A stretch of DNA of 12,225 nt from an uncultured Muribaculaceae bacterium (GCA_910578305.1 CAJTQH010000004.1:1-12225), one strand, 5' to 3'. Numbered from the stretch's first letter, positions 1 through 6,790 are shown. Translations and numbers: made by a program. Notes: generated by a model from the sequence alone, not told the origin.

Positions 1-195
1 AGCCATAGCGGCGTGATAGTAATGGGCAACGAGGGACAGGGAATCTCGGACGATGTGCGTGGTCTTGTCAGCGACAAACTCTTTATACCGCCTTATCCCA
101 TCGATGCAGACACATCGGAATCATTGAATGTGGCAACTGCCACCGCTATAATATTGTCGGAATTCAGAAGAACAGAAGCTTATGGCAAAAAATAA
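1..195 (+). CDS. TrmH/SpoU-family RNA 2'-O-methyltransferase, C-terminal part (5' end outside window)
   Basis: This is the last 64 codons of a SPOUT-class methyltransferase, which would transfer a methyl group from S-adenosylmethionine to a ribose 2'-OH of rRNA or tRNA. The open frame runs from base 1. The visible part contains two conserved SpoU motifs that build the knotted cofactor site: VIVMGNEGQGIS followed by IPPYP, and then SESLNVATATAIILSEFRR close to the C-terminus. The upstream half, including any L30e-like substrate-binding domain, lies outside the window, so the exact target cannot be told. The stop codon at 193-195 lies inside the radA frame that begins at 182. The 14-base overlap indicates a shared transcript and translational coupling. 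Family assignment is secure; the precise enzyme is not. Confidence 0.9.
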   Translation, partial: SHSGVIVMGNEGQGISDDVRGLVSDKLFIPPYPIDADTSESLNVATATAIILSEFRRTEAYGKK

Positions 196-1547
196 GACCG
201 TATGGTTTTGCAGTGAGTGTGGAGCCGATTCACCCAAATGGGTGGGACGTTGTCCGGCCTGTGGCGCATGGAACACCATGGTCGAGGAACGCGTCAGCGC
301 AAAATCATCCAAAAGCACCACCCTTTCTGCCCGCACCAAAAGCAAGCCGCAAAGAGTCTCTGACATAGAGATTGTCAACGAGCCTCGTATCAAGATGCCA
401 AGTCAGGAACTCAACCGTGTGCTTGGGGGCGGACTCGTGTCCGGATCATTAGTGCTCATTGGTGGAGAGCCTGGTATCGGCAAGTCTACACTCGTGCTTC
501 AGAACATACTGTCGATTCGGTCAAAAAAAATTCTCTATATATCTGGTGAGGAAAGCGCGGCACAGCTTAATGCGCGCCGACCGTATCGGTCGTGTGTGCG
601 ACAATGTGCTCATAGCGTGTGAAACCTCGCTCGACAACATCATGGATCATATCCGAGAAGTTGAGCCGGAGATTGTGATTGTCGACTCGATCCAGACCAT
701 TGCATCCGATGCCATAGAGTCGTCGGCAGGAAGCGTAAGCCAGGTACGGGAATGCTCTGCGCAATTACTTAAGTATGCCAAAGAGAGCGGTGTGCCGGTG
801 ATACTTATCGGGCACATCAACAAAGAGGGTAGCATAGCCGGCCCGAAAGTATTGGAACACATAGTGGATGCGGTGCTTCAGTTTGAAGGCGATCACCACT
901 ACATGTATCGCATACTCCGATCTATAAAAAACCGCTTTGGAAGCACTTCGGAGCTTGGGATATATGAAATGTGCCAGCGTGGACTCCGGGAAGTGACCAA
1001 CCCGTCGGAAATGCTCATAAGCCGCAATGCTGAAAGTGAGGAGCTCTCAGGATCGGCTGTCGGAATCACACTGGAGGGCATGCGTCCGTTTTTGATTGAA
1101 ATACAGGCACTGGTTAGTACCGCAGCATACGGCACACCGCAGCGCACCGTCACCGGATTCGATGCCAAGCGCATGAACATGCTGCTTGCCGTGTTGGAAA
1201 AACGAGTCGGATTCAAACTCGCGCAAAAAGATGTGTTCCTTAATATAGCAGGCGGACTCAAAGTCAACGATACAGCTCTGGATCTGCCGGTTATATGCGC
1301 CATATTGTCGTCCAATGTCGATATGGCCATACCTCATGGAGTATGTATGGCCGGGGAAGTGGGCCTTTCCGGCGAGATACGACAGGTGACGCGCATCGAA
1401 CAGCGTATTTCCGAGGCTGAAAAACTCGGCATGAAAACCATAATCATACCACGCCACAACCTTAAGGGAGTTGACCGTGAGCGATTCAGCATCCATATCG
1501 AAGAGGTGGCTAAAGTTGAAGAGGCATTCAGGGCATTATTCGCCTGA
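182..1547 (+). pseudogene. radA: DNA repair protein RadA (Sms), frameshifted
   Basis: RadA is a hexameric RecA-like ATPase that drives branch migration of recombination intermediates. The first part (182 to about 568) has an N-terminal C4 zinc finger (C10, C13, C24, C27), the Walker A motif GGEPGIGKST (residues 94-103) and ISGEESAAQL. The second part, from 570 in another frame, resumes with MRADRIGR, then Walker B (EIVIVDS), the RadA-specific KNRFG motif and the C-terminal Lon-like domain ending at 1547. The first frame stops at 620-622. Comparison with the family pattern (Q-x-x-M/L-RADR) suggests two bases were lost in an A-run at 569-570. Restoring them gives 455 residues, the normal RadA length. 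The gene overlaps the upstream methyltransferase and lies 21 bases before an ogt-type gene. It could be a true inactive allele or an assembly error; no recognised programmed-frameshift signal is visible. Confidence 0.9.
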
Positions 1548-1568
1548 TTGCAGTAAATATAATAATTT

Positions 1569-2067
1569 ATGATTATCAATGCTTGCTCATACGATTCGCC
1601 GTGCGGAACGCTTCTACTCGGTGAATACGATGGTCGATTGTGTCTGTGCGACTGGACTGAATCGCCGCATCATTGTGCCATAATAGCCCGTGTATCTCGG
1701 CGTCTTGGGACTTCTGTTGTCATAGTAAATCATGCCAGCCGTACGGAATGCTTAGTGAATGCAGCCCTACAACTTGATGAATATTTCAGCGGTCAGCATC
1801 CCATTACTTCCGGCAGGCACTGAATTTCAGCAAAGGACATGGGCGGAGATCCAATGTTTGCCATACGGCGTCACATGTTCCTACCGTGAACTCGCTGTAA
1901 AAGCCGGGTGCAAGAGTGCGGTAAGAGCGGTGGCCGGTGCCACCGGAGCCAACGCTCTGTCGATTTTCATACCATGCCACAGAGTAGTGGGGAGCAACGG
2001 ATCATTGACCGGATATGCCGGCGGTATAGAGGCGAAACGATTGCTTCTTAAAATCGAAGGTCTGTAA
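1569..2067 (+). pseudogene. ogt: Methylated-DNA--[protein]-cysteine S-methyltransferase (Ogt/MGMT type), broken frame
   Basis: This family removes O6-methylguanine and O4-methylthymine adducts by suicidal transfer of the alkyl group to a cysteine. The N-terminal ribonuclease-H-like domain is read from 1569 (SPCGTLLLGEYDG up to LDEYFSGQ) and stops at 1821-1823. The DNA-binding and catalytic domain is in another frame (IPLLPAGTEFQQRTW, YGVTCSYRELA, IPCHRVVGSNGSLTGYAGG) and ends at 2067; the acceptor cysteine codon is 1975-1977. The frames meet at 1797-1803. Family members normally have about 12 residues between YFxG and GTxFQ, but here only about 7 can be read, so a deletion of about 14 bases fits better than a single-base error. 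An ATG at 1759 could start a 102-residue protein with the whole catalytic domain. It lies in an operon with radA. The family is certain; whether anything functional is made is open. Confidence 0.88.
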
Positions 2068-2072
2068 AATAA

Positions 2073-2162
2073 TGAGGCTGTGTTGGAATTAAGGTTTTGA
2101 ACTGCACCCCAAAAGTTAGACAAAAAACTTTTGGGGTGCAGTTCACTTGTTAGACAGCCTCA
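2073..2162. terminator. Outer inverted repeat between convergent genes, possible bidirectional terminator
   Basis: TGAGGCTGT at 2073-2081 pairs with ACAGCCTCA at 2154-2162 and encloses the IS-end-like hairpin. The location, 6 bases after the ogt stop and about 40 before the end of the convergent gene, suits a shared terminator. Neither side has a clear T-tract, so this role is inferred mainly from position. Confidence 0.35.
2098..2145. repeat. Perfect 20-base inverted repeat resembling two IS150-type IS ends joined without an interior
   Basis: Bases 2098-2117 and 2126-2145 are exact reverse complements around an 8-base loop. The arm, starting TGAACTGCACCCC and continuing to GTTAGACA on the left, closely resembles the terminal repeat of IS150-group IS3-family elements (TG-ACTGCACCC...GTTgGAC), as recalled from knowledge. 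Both tips point outward, as in a complete element, but no transposase lies between them. No target duplication is visible (TTT before, CTT after). An outer 9-base inverted repeat (2073-2081 with 2154-2162) encloses it. It lies between the convergent ogt and 2204-3145 genes, so it may also stop transcription from both sides. Confidence 0.65.
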
Positions 2163-2203
2163 ATGGATGTTGTTCATATAGGCATAGAGGATGATCTTAT
2201 TTC

Positions 2204-3145
2204 TCAGTTGTCGGATTCATCATCGCCCATTCCGCATCCTAGCGATAATACTTTGAAGGAACTTCTAGGATAGGCACCAAAGCCAAAGCCTGTGTGTAGA
2301 TAGTCTATTTTTCGGATTTTTAGACAAGGGTCATTATTTACGGATACCATAACTTTACCTCCGGTCTTTTCTATCATGACATTGACAAAAGCATTTTTTG
2401 ATTTTTTCCCATTAATCAACACGCTTTGTTCCGAAACAATTTTTCCGTCTTTCAGCTGGAGATACCTGACTGTTTCACAATCAAATGAGATAATTCCACA
2501 GTTGAATTTGTCTTCAAGATTGATCAATATCGCGTATGGGTGACCTTTTTCATATTTTGGCAGGAGCATTTGTGTCGATATGGCAAAATCTCCCTGAACA
2601 TTCAACGGCAGGTCTGTGTAGGAATATATAAGACTGCTGTATTCATTGTCTTGATTATCCTTGTTCTCCTTATTGTCGTTTTTTAGCTGTAGTAATCCAT
2701 CAGGTGTTATGCTGGCAGATGCTTTATTTGTCTTGAATTCATTCCATTCAAGTTCGTTTTCGGCAAAAGGATACGTTTTAAATGATGGGTATTTTTTGAA
2801 AAACAGATTCAAATTTTCGGCCATTGAAGAGTTGGATATGATTGTTTGCAATACCTTTTGTGTGTAAACCGGATCGCTCTCCATCATCTGATTCAACTGG
2901 GCTGCCAGCTCAGGATATTCTATGGAAAGAGCTGTGATAGGATCAGTCCCGCTCTCTGCGCCACTTTCGTTAACAAACTGTTCAATGTCTTCTTTATTCT
3001 TCTTTTCAGCTGCCTTTTCTTTGAGGTCTTTGATTCTGTTCTTCAGCCCGGAAGTAAAGAATTTGGGGAGTTTTGCATCGGATGTGACAGGGCATGATAC
3101 GCATATATACAAAAGAATTATAAAAATGATATGTATTTTCTTCAT
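2204..3145 (-). CDS. Exported hypothetical protein with possible jelly-roll C-terminal domain
   Basis: The 313-residue protein begins with a typical export signal (MKK, a hydrophobic stretch at residues 5-17, then CVSCPVTSDA), so it should leave the cytoplasm. A cysteine at residue 18 is a possible lipid anchor, but the lipobox is poor and signal peptidase I cleavage after SDA is equally likely. A charged, Lys/Glu-rich helical stretch follows at residues 35-55, and then a helical region to about 130. Residues 150-300 are beta-rich, with patterns like VQGDFAISTQMLLP and HTGFGFGAYP seen in concanavalin-like or DUF1080-type jelly rolls. The tail is acidic (GDDESDN). It starts 12 bases after the PEGA-domain gene stop, so the two form an operon. 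I do not recognise a specific family, and the fold suggestion is weak. Confidence 0.8.
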   Translation of the reverse strand: MKKIHIIFIILLYICVSCPVTSDAKLPKFFTSGLKNRIKDLKEKAAEKKNKEDIEQFVNESGAESGTDPITALSIEYPELAAQLNQMMESDPVYTQKVLQTIISNSSMAENLNLFFKKYPSFKTYPFAENELEWNEFKTNKASASITPDGLLQLKNDNKENKDNQDNEYSSLIYSYTDLPLNVQGDFAISTQMLLPKYEKGHPYAILINLEDKFNCGIISFDCETVRYLQLKDGKIVSEQSVLINGKKSKNAFVNVMIEKTGGKVMVSVNNDPCLKIRKIDYLHTGFGFGAYPRSSFKVLSLGCGMGDDESDN

Positions 3146-3157
3146 GTCAGATTGAAA

Positions 3158-3835
3158 TTAGAGATTGCTGCCTACGGTTGTTTGTAATTCGGTTATTACC
3201 GGTTCGTAGACCTTTAGCAGACGGTCGTATTTCGAATATGCGTTTTTGCTGTCTTTTGATTCTTTGATTTCACTGATCAGTCTTACTTTATATGAAGGAG
3301 TGTCGTCGTCGGAAAACGAGAGTCTGATTTCAAGGCGAGTGCGTACATCCTGATTCTTAAAGTGCTTTACAACCCAAGCCGAACGTATCCATCCAGCGGA
3401 CTTGTCACGCACTTCCAGTTCTTCAAAGTTTGAAATAGCAATATTGATAAGCCTTTTCCAGATTACATCTTCTGTCAACCCTTTTCGGCAGGTAACATCA
3501 AACCATTTGTTCGCCAATTCGCTACCATCTTCGGAGCCGATGGAATTTGACATGGCTTCATCCTCGGCAAGTCGGAACATAATCTCTTTCTTGGGATTGT
3601 CTTTTCTTACAGTGATGCGTTTGCTGATATAACCGGGGGCTTCCAGTCGGAGAGTGACAAACTCCATGTCTTTTTTAAACTCAACTGTGTAGATGCCATT
3701 TCCAACTTCCATTCCATCGCGATAGATGGTTGCATCTTCTGGAATTACATGAACGGTAATTTTCTTGGCTGCATAAGCTGATATGCAGGCCGACATACAA
3801 ATGACGTATGCCATAAAAAACATAAAACGTTTCAT
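3158..3835 (-). CDS. Exported PEGA-domain protein
   Basis: The 225-residue protein has a clear signal peptide (residues 1-22, cleavage near SAYA-A). Residues 26-78 read as one PEGA domain, a small beta module common on bacterial surface and envelope proteins: VHVIPEDATIYRDG, then LRLEAPGYISKRITV. The rest is a mixed alpha/beta region that contains WFDVTCRKGLTEDVIWKRL and a beta-rich segment with ARG/LYS-rich strands (LEIRLSF, YKVRLISEI). That part may be another small envelope domain, which I cannot name. It is the first gene of a two-gene operon, with the 2204-3145 gene 12 bases downstream, and sits behind a structured leader of about 350 bases with its own promoter. A role in envelope assembly or sensing is inferred only from export and the PEGA domain. 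Confidence 0.82.
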   Translation of the reverse strand: MKRFMFFMAYVICMSACISAYAAKKITVHVIPEDATIYRDGMEVGNGIYTVEFKKDMEFVTLRLEAPGYISKRITVRKDNPKKEIMFRLAEDEAMSNSIGSEDGSELANKWFDVTCRKGLTEDVIWKRLINIAISNFEELEVRDKSAGWIRSAWVVKHFKNQDVRTRLEIRLSFSDDDTPSYKVRLISEIKESKDSKNAYSKYDRLLKVYEPVITELQTTVGSNL

Positions 3836-4194
3836 AGCAGTTAAATGTTTGGCTCCCGCGTCCCGTCGGCAGACGATAATAATAATGGAGTTATAAAAAT
3901 GTAAAAGCGTGGGACGATGTTCAGTTTATTCTAACTAAAGGCATCGCCAAACGCCCATCAACATGAATAAACAGTCCACCCCACGCCATGCCGGTAAATC
4001 GACCTCGAATGTGAGGTGGAATATCATGCATGTGGGTAATGTCTGCTCGATCCGATGTTGATTTGAAATTGGCGATTTCTTAGTTACGGATAAAGCAAAT
4101 TACGCTTTCTTAATTTCTTAATATGTTAGACCAGATTGCGTTGTCTTATTTCGTTATGAGACTCTTCTCAATATTCGCAATCTTTAATCTGTTG
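3836..4194 (-). promoter_or_regulatory. Long structured 5' leader of the PEGA operon, attenuator- or riboswitch-like
   Basis: This 360-base non-coding stretch follows a - strand promoter and precedes the PEGA gene. Several helices are visible: 4133-4140 with 4176-4183, enclosing 4157-4161 with 4166-4170; 4092-4096 with 4104-4108; 4002-4006 with 4013-4017; 3976-3984 with 4011-4019; and a two-part stem of 3907-3913 with 3980-3986 plus 3924-3931 with 3965-3972. The last stem is followed on the - strand by TTTTACATTTTTAT, as in a terminator, and it shares bases 3980-3984 with the 3976-3984 helix. The two are therefore mutually exclusive, as terminator and antiterminator would be. The 3976-3984 helix is complete only in - strand RNA, where the one C/A mismatch becomes a G-U pair. 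No known riboswitch class was recognised. Confidence 0.5.
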
Positions 4195-4227
4195 CAAAGA
4201 TATTAAAAATTATTATAATCCGACAAA
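4195..4227 (-). promoter_or_regulatory. Bacteroidota-type promoter for the leader and PEGA operon
   Basis: Read on the - strand, TATCTTTG (4202-4195) fits the TAnnTTTG box, and TTTG... of the upstream element lies at 4227-4224, with a 21-base AT-rich spacer. Transcription would start near 4188-4190 and run through the structured leader. Confidence 0.6.
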
Positions 4228-4322
4228 TTCCTTTGAATTGAAATTATAGCGAGTGCTTGTAATAGTAACTTGTAATAGGAATTAGTGAAGGCTTGGTCGG
4301 ATGTCGGAACCTAAACGTAGAT

Positions 4323-4360
4323 AAAAAATAGGCAGTATGCCATATTGATGACACACTGCC
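4323..4360 (-). terminator. Rho-independent terminator of pgk
   Basis: On the - strand, GGCAGTGTG pairs with CATACTGCC (4360-4352 with 4339-4331, one mismatch), followed directly by TATTTTTTAT. It lies about 30 bases after the pgk stop codon and ends the pgk transcript before the next promoter. Confidence 0.85.
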
Positions 4361-4390
4361 GTATAATGGTTGATTGGTTATGTCTGTATT

Positions 4391-5638
4391 TTAGCCCTTG
4401 ACAGCAGCTACGCCGGGAAGTACCTTACCTTCGATAGCTTCGAGAAGAGCACCACCACCGGTAGAAACGTATGAAACTTCATCGGCCAGACCGAACTTGT
4501 TTACACAAGCTACAGAGTCACCACCGCCAACGAGTGAGAATGCACCGTTCTTGGTAGCTTCTACGATAGCATCTGCAATGGCACGTGAACCTGCAGTGAA
4601 GTTGTCGAACTCAAATACGCCTGCAGGGCCATTCCAGAGAATAGTCTTGGCAGGAAGGATCACTTTAGCGAATGCCTTACGGGTTTCAGGACCGGCATCC
4701 ATGCCTTCCCAACCTTCGGGAATATCCATTACGCTGCATATCTGGGTATTTGCGTCGTTGGCAAACTTGTCGGCAGCCACGCAGTCAGTACCGAGCACGA
4801 GGTTAACGCCTTTTTCTTTTGCCTTCTTCATGATATCGAGGGCAAGGTCAAGTTTGTCGAGTTCGCAGAGCGAGAGACCCTCGTTGCCACCCATGGCTTT
4901 TGCGAAAGTATAAGTCATACCGCCGCAAAGGATCAGGTTGTCTACCTTATCCATAAGGTTTTCGATGATACCGATCTTGGTAGAAACCTTAGAGCCACCC
5001 ATGATGGCGGTGAAGGGACGCTTGATGTCGCTGAGGATATTGTCAACAGCCTTTACCTCTTTTTCCATGAGGTAACCGAGCATCTTGTCCTCCTTATCGA
5101 AGTAGTCGGCGATCACAGCAGTAGAAGCGTGTTTGCGGTGAGCGGTACCGAAAGCATCGTTCACATAAACGTCGGCATAGCTTGCGAGAGTCTTTGCGAA
5201 CTCTTTCTGACGTTCTTTCATTTCCTTCTTGGCTGCATCGTAAGCGGGATCTTCTTTGTCGATTCCTACGGGCTTGCCTTCTTCCTCGGGATAGAAACGG
5301 AGGTTTTCAAGCAGAAGCACTTCACCGGGCTTCAGTGCGGCAGCGTCTTCAGAAGCCTTGGCGCAATCAGGAGCAAACTTCACATCAGCGCCGAGGGCTT
5401 TGGCCACGGCATCCTTGATCTGGGCAAGAGAGAACTTGGGGTTCACTTTTCCTTTAGGCTTGCCCATGTGGCTCATGATGATAAGGCTGCCACCGTCGCT
5501 GAGGATTTTCTTGAGGGTGGGGAGAGCACCACGGATACGGGTGTCGTCAGTGATGTTACCGTTTTCGTCCAGGGGCACGTTGAAGTCAACACGTACGATT
5601 GCCTTTTTGCCGGCAAAATTGAAATCGTCGATTGTCAT
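4391..5638 (-). CDS. pgk: Phosphoglycerate kinase
   Basis: This cytoplasmic glycolytic enzyme transfers the acyl phosphate of 1,3-bisphosphoglycerate to ADP, giving 3-phosphoglycerate and ATP. Read from the ATG at 5636-5638 it has 415 residues, the usual length. Visible family signatures are RVDFNVPLDENG at residues 16-27, with the substrate-binding aspartate and asparagine, the SHMGKPKGK segment, LLENLRFYPEE, NDAFGTAHR, IMGGSKVSTKIG, ILWNGPAGVFE and the C-terminal nucleotide-binding VGGGDSVA and STGGGALLE. The frame stays open upstream to 5722, but a TAnnTTTG promoter box lies at 5684-5677. Transcription would begin near 5670, so those longer starts are unlikely; the shorter ATG also matches Bacteroidales PGK N-termini (MTIDxFNFAGKK). 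It is monocistronic, with its own promoter and terminator. Nothing unusual is seen. Confidence 0.98.
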   Translation of the reverse strand: MTIDDFNFAGKKAIVRVDFNVPLDENGNITDDTRIRGALPTLKKILSDGGSLIIMSHMGKPKGKVNPKFSLAQIKDAVAKALGADVKFAPDCAKASEDAAALKPGEVLLLENLRFYPEEEGKPVGIDKEDPAYDAAKKEMKERQKEFAKTLASYADVYVNDAFGTAHRKHASTAVIADYFDKEDKMLGYLMEKEVKAVDNILSDIKRPFTAIMGGSKVSTKIGIIENLMDKVDNLILCGGMTYTFAKAMGGNEGLSLCELDKLDLALDIMKKAKEKGVNLVLGTDCVAADKFANDANTQICSVMDIPEGWEGMDAGPETRKAFAKVILPAKTILWNGPAGVFEFDNFTAGSRAIADAIVEATKNGAFSLVGGGDSVACVNKFGLADEVSYVSTGGGALLEAIEGKVLPGVAAVKG

Positions 5639-5676
5639 GTTATCAATAATTTTGGTTTTAGGTTTTAACATTGACG

Positions 5677-5684
5677 CAAATGTA
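5677..5684 (-). promoter_or_regulatory. Promoter -7 box of pgk
   Basis: The - strand reads TACATTTG, matching TAnnTTTG, 38 bases before the chosen pgk ATG. It sits inside the longer open frame and so argues for the shorter start. The upstream element (TTATTTC region) is weak. Confidence 0.6.
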
Positions 5685-5771
5685 ATGAATTTTTCCGAAA
5701 TAATAAGGAAATAATTCCTCAATTATTCCATGCATGATATATTGTGTATGATAAAGGTTGCGGGTAGGTAT

Positions 5772-6353
5772 TCATTTATGAATGTCGATAGTGCGGATGC
5801 GTTCGATACAAGCTCCGGTGTATGCTCCGAGCATTCGGTCTCCACGACGGCAGTCGGTTGCAAAAAAAGGCCTGCCAACAGCCATGCAAGCCACACACAA
5901 AGTGTCGCCTACTTCAATTTTGATATTTGTGGCCTCAATGATTTTAAATATGTCCGGTTCTGTGGTTTTTATTATCACACATCTCTTATACGGCCCAAGG
6001 ATCAATTCAACTTTCGTGCCTATGACAAGTATTGCGGAGTGGACAATGGCTTCCGATGAAAACCCCGATTCATCCTCTTCACCGGCAGGAATAGTGGCGA
6101 AACGACAGAAGCTGTCCCAGTCGCTGTGTCCGGCATAACGACTTAAAAGCGAAAGGGTGGAGTAGGTTGTTCCGGACTGATCCTTCACATATCCCCACAG
6201 TCGCTTGAGTGTGGAAAGTCCGATTGTGCGACCGGTGGACTGCTGTATTTCCGAGGCAAGCATCACAAAATCGGTCGGGGTGCGAGGGGTGGTGCCGAAT
6301 GTCCGGCCTACGGTCTGTAACAATAAATCGAGCTTTTCTTGTTCGGGTTTCAT
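5772..6353 (-). CDS. Bacteroidota-type hypothetical protein, possibly a regulator
   Basis: From the ATG at 6351-6353 (MKPEQEKLD) the protein has 193 residues and no signal peptide or membrane segment. The first 95 residues are helical and contain a pattern I know from many Bacteroidales proteins of unknown function: a DFVMLASEIQQSTGRTIG segment, then STLKRLWGYV, then TLSLLSRYAGHSDWDSF. This looks like a helix-turn-helix or death-like helical module, so DNA binding is possible but not proven. Residues 105-193 are beta-rich and may form a small barrel (GTKVELILGPYKR, IEVGDTLCVACM, GAYTGACIERI). The frame is open to 6374, but a promoter box at 6379-6372 overlaps it, which favours the internal start. 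The gene lies upstream of pgk in the same direction, with a gap of about 130 bases that holds the pgk promoter, so it is probably transcribed alone. Confidence 0.8.
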   Translation of the reverse strand: MKPEQEKLDLLLQTVGRTFGTTPRTPTDFVMLASEIQQSTGRTIGLSTLKRLWGYVKDQSGTTYSTLSLLSRYAGHSDWDSFCRFATIPAGEEDESGFSSEAIVHSAILVIGTKVELILGPYKRCVIIKTTEPDIFKIIEATNIKIEVGDTLCVACMAVGRPFFATDCRRGDRMLGAYTGACIERIRTIDIHK

Positions 6354-6371
6354 AAAACTATGATTTGACCA

Positions 6372-6379
6372 CAAAATTA
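6372..6379 (-). promoter_or_regulatory. Promoter -7 box of the 5772-6353 gene
   Basis: The - strand reads TAATTTTG, fitting TAnnTTTG, 19 bases before the chosen ATG. The upstream element is not clear. Confidence 0.5.
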
Positions 6380-6540
6380 GTCTTGAATGTGTCAGAAGTA
6401 AAAAGAGCTATTGTTAAGATATGTAAAATTGAACCATATAGGATTAAACCATATTTCATGGCAGACACATACTGGCTTTAATTTTGTGATTAAAACAGAG
6501 CAAGTCCTGAATAAATTTTTTCGCTTTAAATATTATTCTT

Positions 6541-6548
6541 TATATTTG
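6541..6548 (+). promoter_or_regulatory. Promoter -7 box of the structured RNA
   Basis: TATATTTG fits TAnnTTTG exactly and lies 7 bases before the first paired base of the RNA (6555), the right spacing for a transcript starting there. The -33 region (about 6515-6523) is T-rich without a clear TTTG. Confidence 0.6.
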
Positions 6549-6554
6549 CGAAAG

Positions 6555-6790
6555 AAACAAGGGCCGGATGGTCGGAGGACTGCCGGCATTAAAATATCGA
6601 ATCGCTGTTACTGTAGGATTAATTCGTTGAAATCTCGCAAATTCCAATTGAAGTCCATAATCCTCGGCAGGTGGCGTTTCATCCCTCAACGCAGGGGTGG
6701 ACTGCTCTGTTTTTATTTGGACTTCAAGGCAATGCGAGAGCCTCAACGAACAAATAAGACAGTTGGCATTCCGCCTCTGCCTTGTTTTGT
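6555..6790 (+). ncRNA. Candidate rod-shaped structured RNA, 6S-like
   Basis: Nested pairing in order runs from both ends toward the middle. AAACAAGG at 6555-6562 pairs with CCTTGTTT at 6780-6787. ACTGT at 6610-6614 pairs with 6759-6763, TTCGTTGA at 6623-6630 with 6743-6750, TCTCGCA at 6633-6639 with 6733-6739, and TTGAAGTCCA at 6648-6657 with 6718-6727. A small GCGT/ACGC hairpin (6674-6677 with 6689-6692) lies at the tip. The stretch between the closing stem and the 6623 helix is mostly unpaired on the 5' side, forming a central bubble. Closing stem, bubble and long apical stem are the layout of 6S RNA, which binds housekeeping RNA polymerase. The promoter box at 6541-6548 fits the 5' end. 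No motif of RNase P RNA, tmRNA or SRP RNA was seen. It could instead be a leader of the 6844 operon. The open frames over it look spurious. Confidence 0.6.

Noticed and set aside
560..622. Programmed ribosomal frameshifting in radA
   Set aside because: RadA is not known to use it. No slippery heptamer, internal Shine-Dalgarno with stop, or downstream structure is evident, and one residue is missing, so a deletion fits better.
899..1496. Long - strand frames opposite radA (899-1330, 1047-1496)
   Set aside because: They are shadows of the conserved RadA coding sequence, without motifs or start signals of their own.
4001..4018. tRNA-like T-arm (hairpin with TCGAAT in the loop)
   Set aside because: The stem and loop do not match a T-arm, and no acceptor, D or anticodon arms surround it.
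4398..5714. Several long + strand frames opposite pgk
   Set aside because: They are antisense shadows of a clear, full-length housekeeping gene and show no family motifs.
5639..5722. Upstream extension of pgk to a 443-residue product
   Set aside because: The extension crosses the TAnnTTTG promoter box at 5677-5684, and known PGK N-termini match the ATG at 5636-5638.
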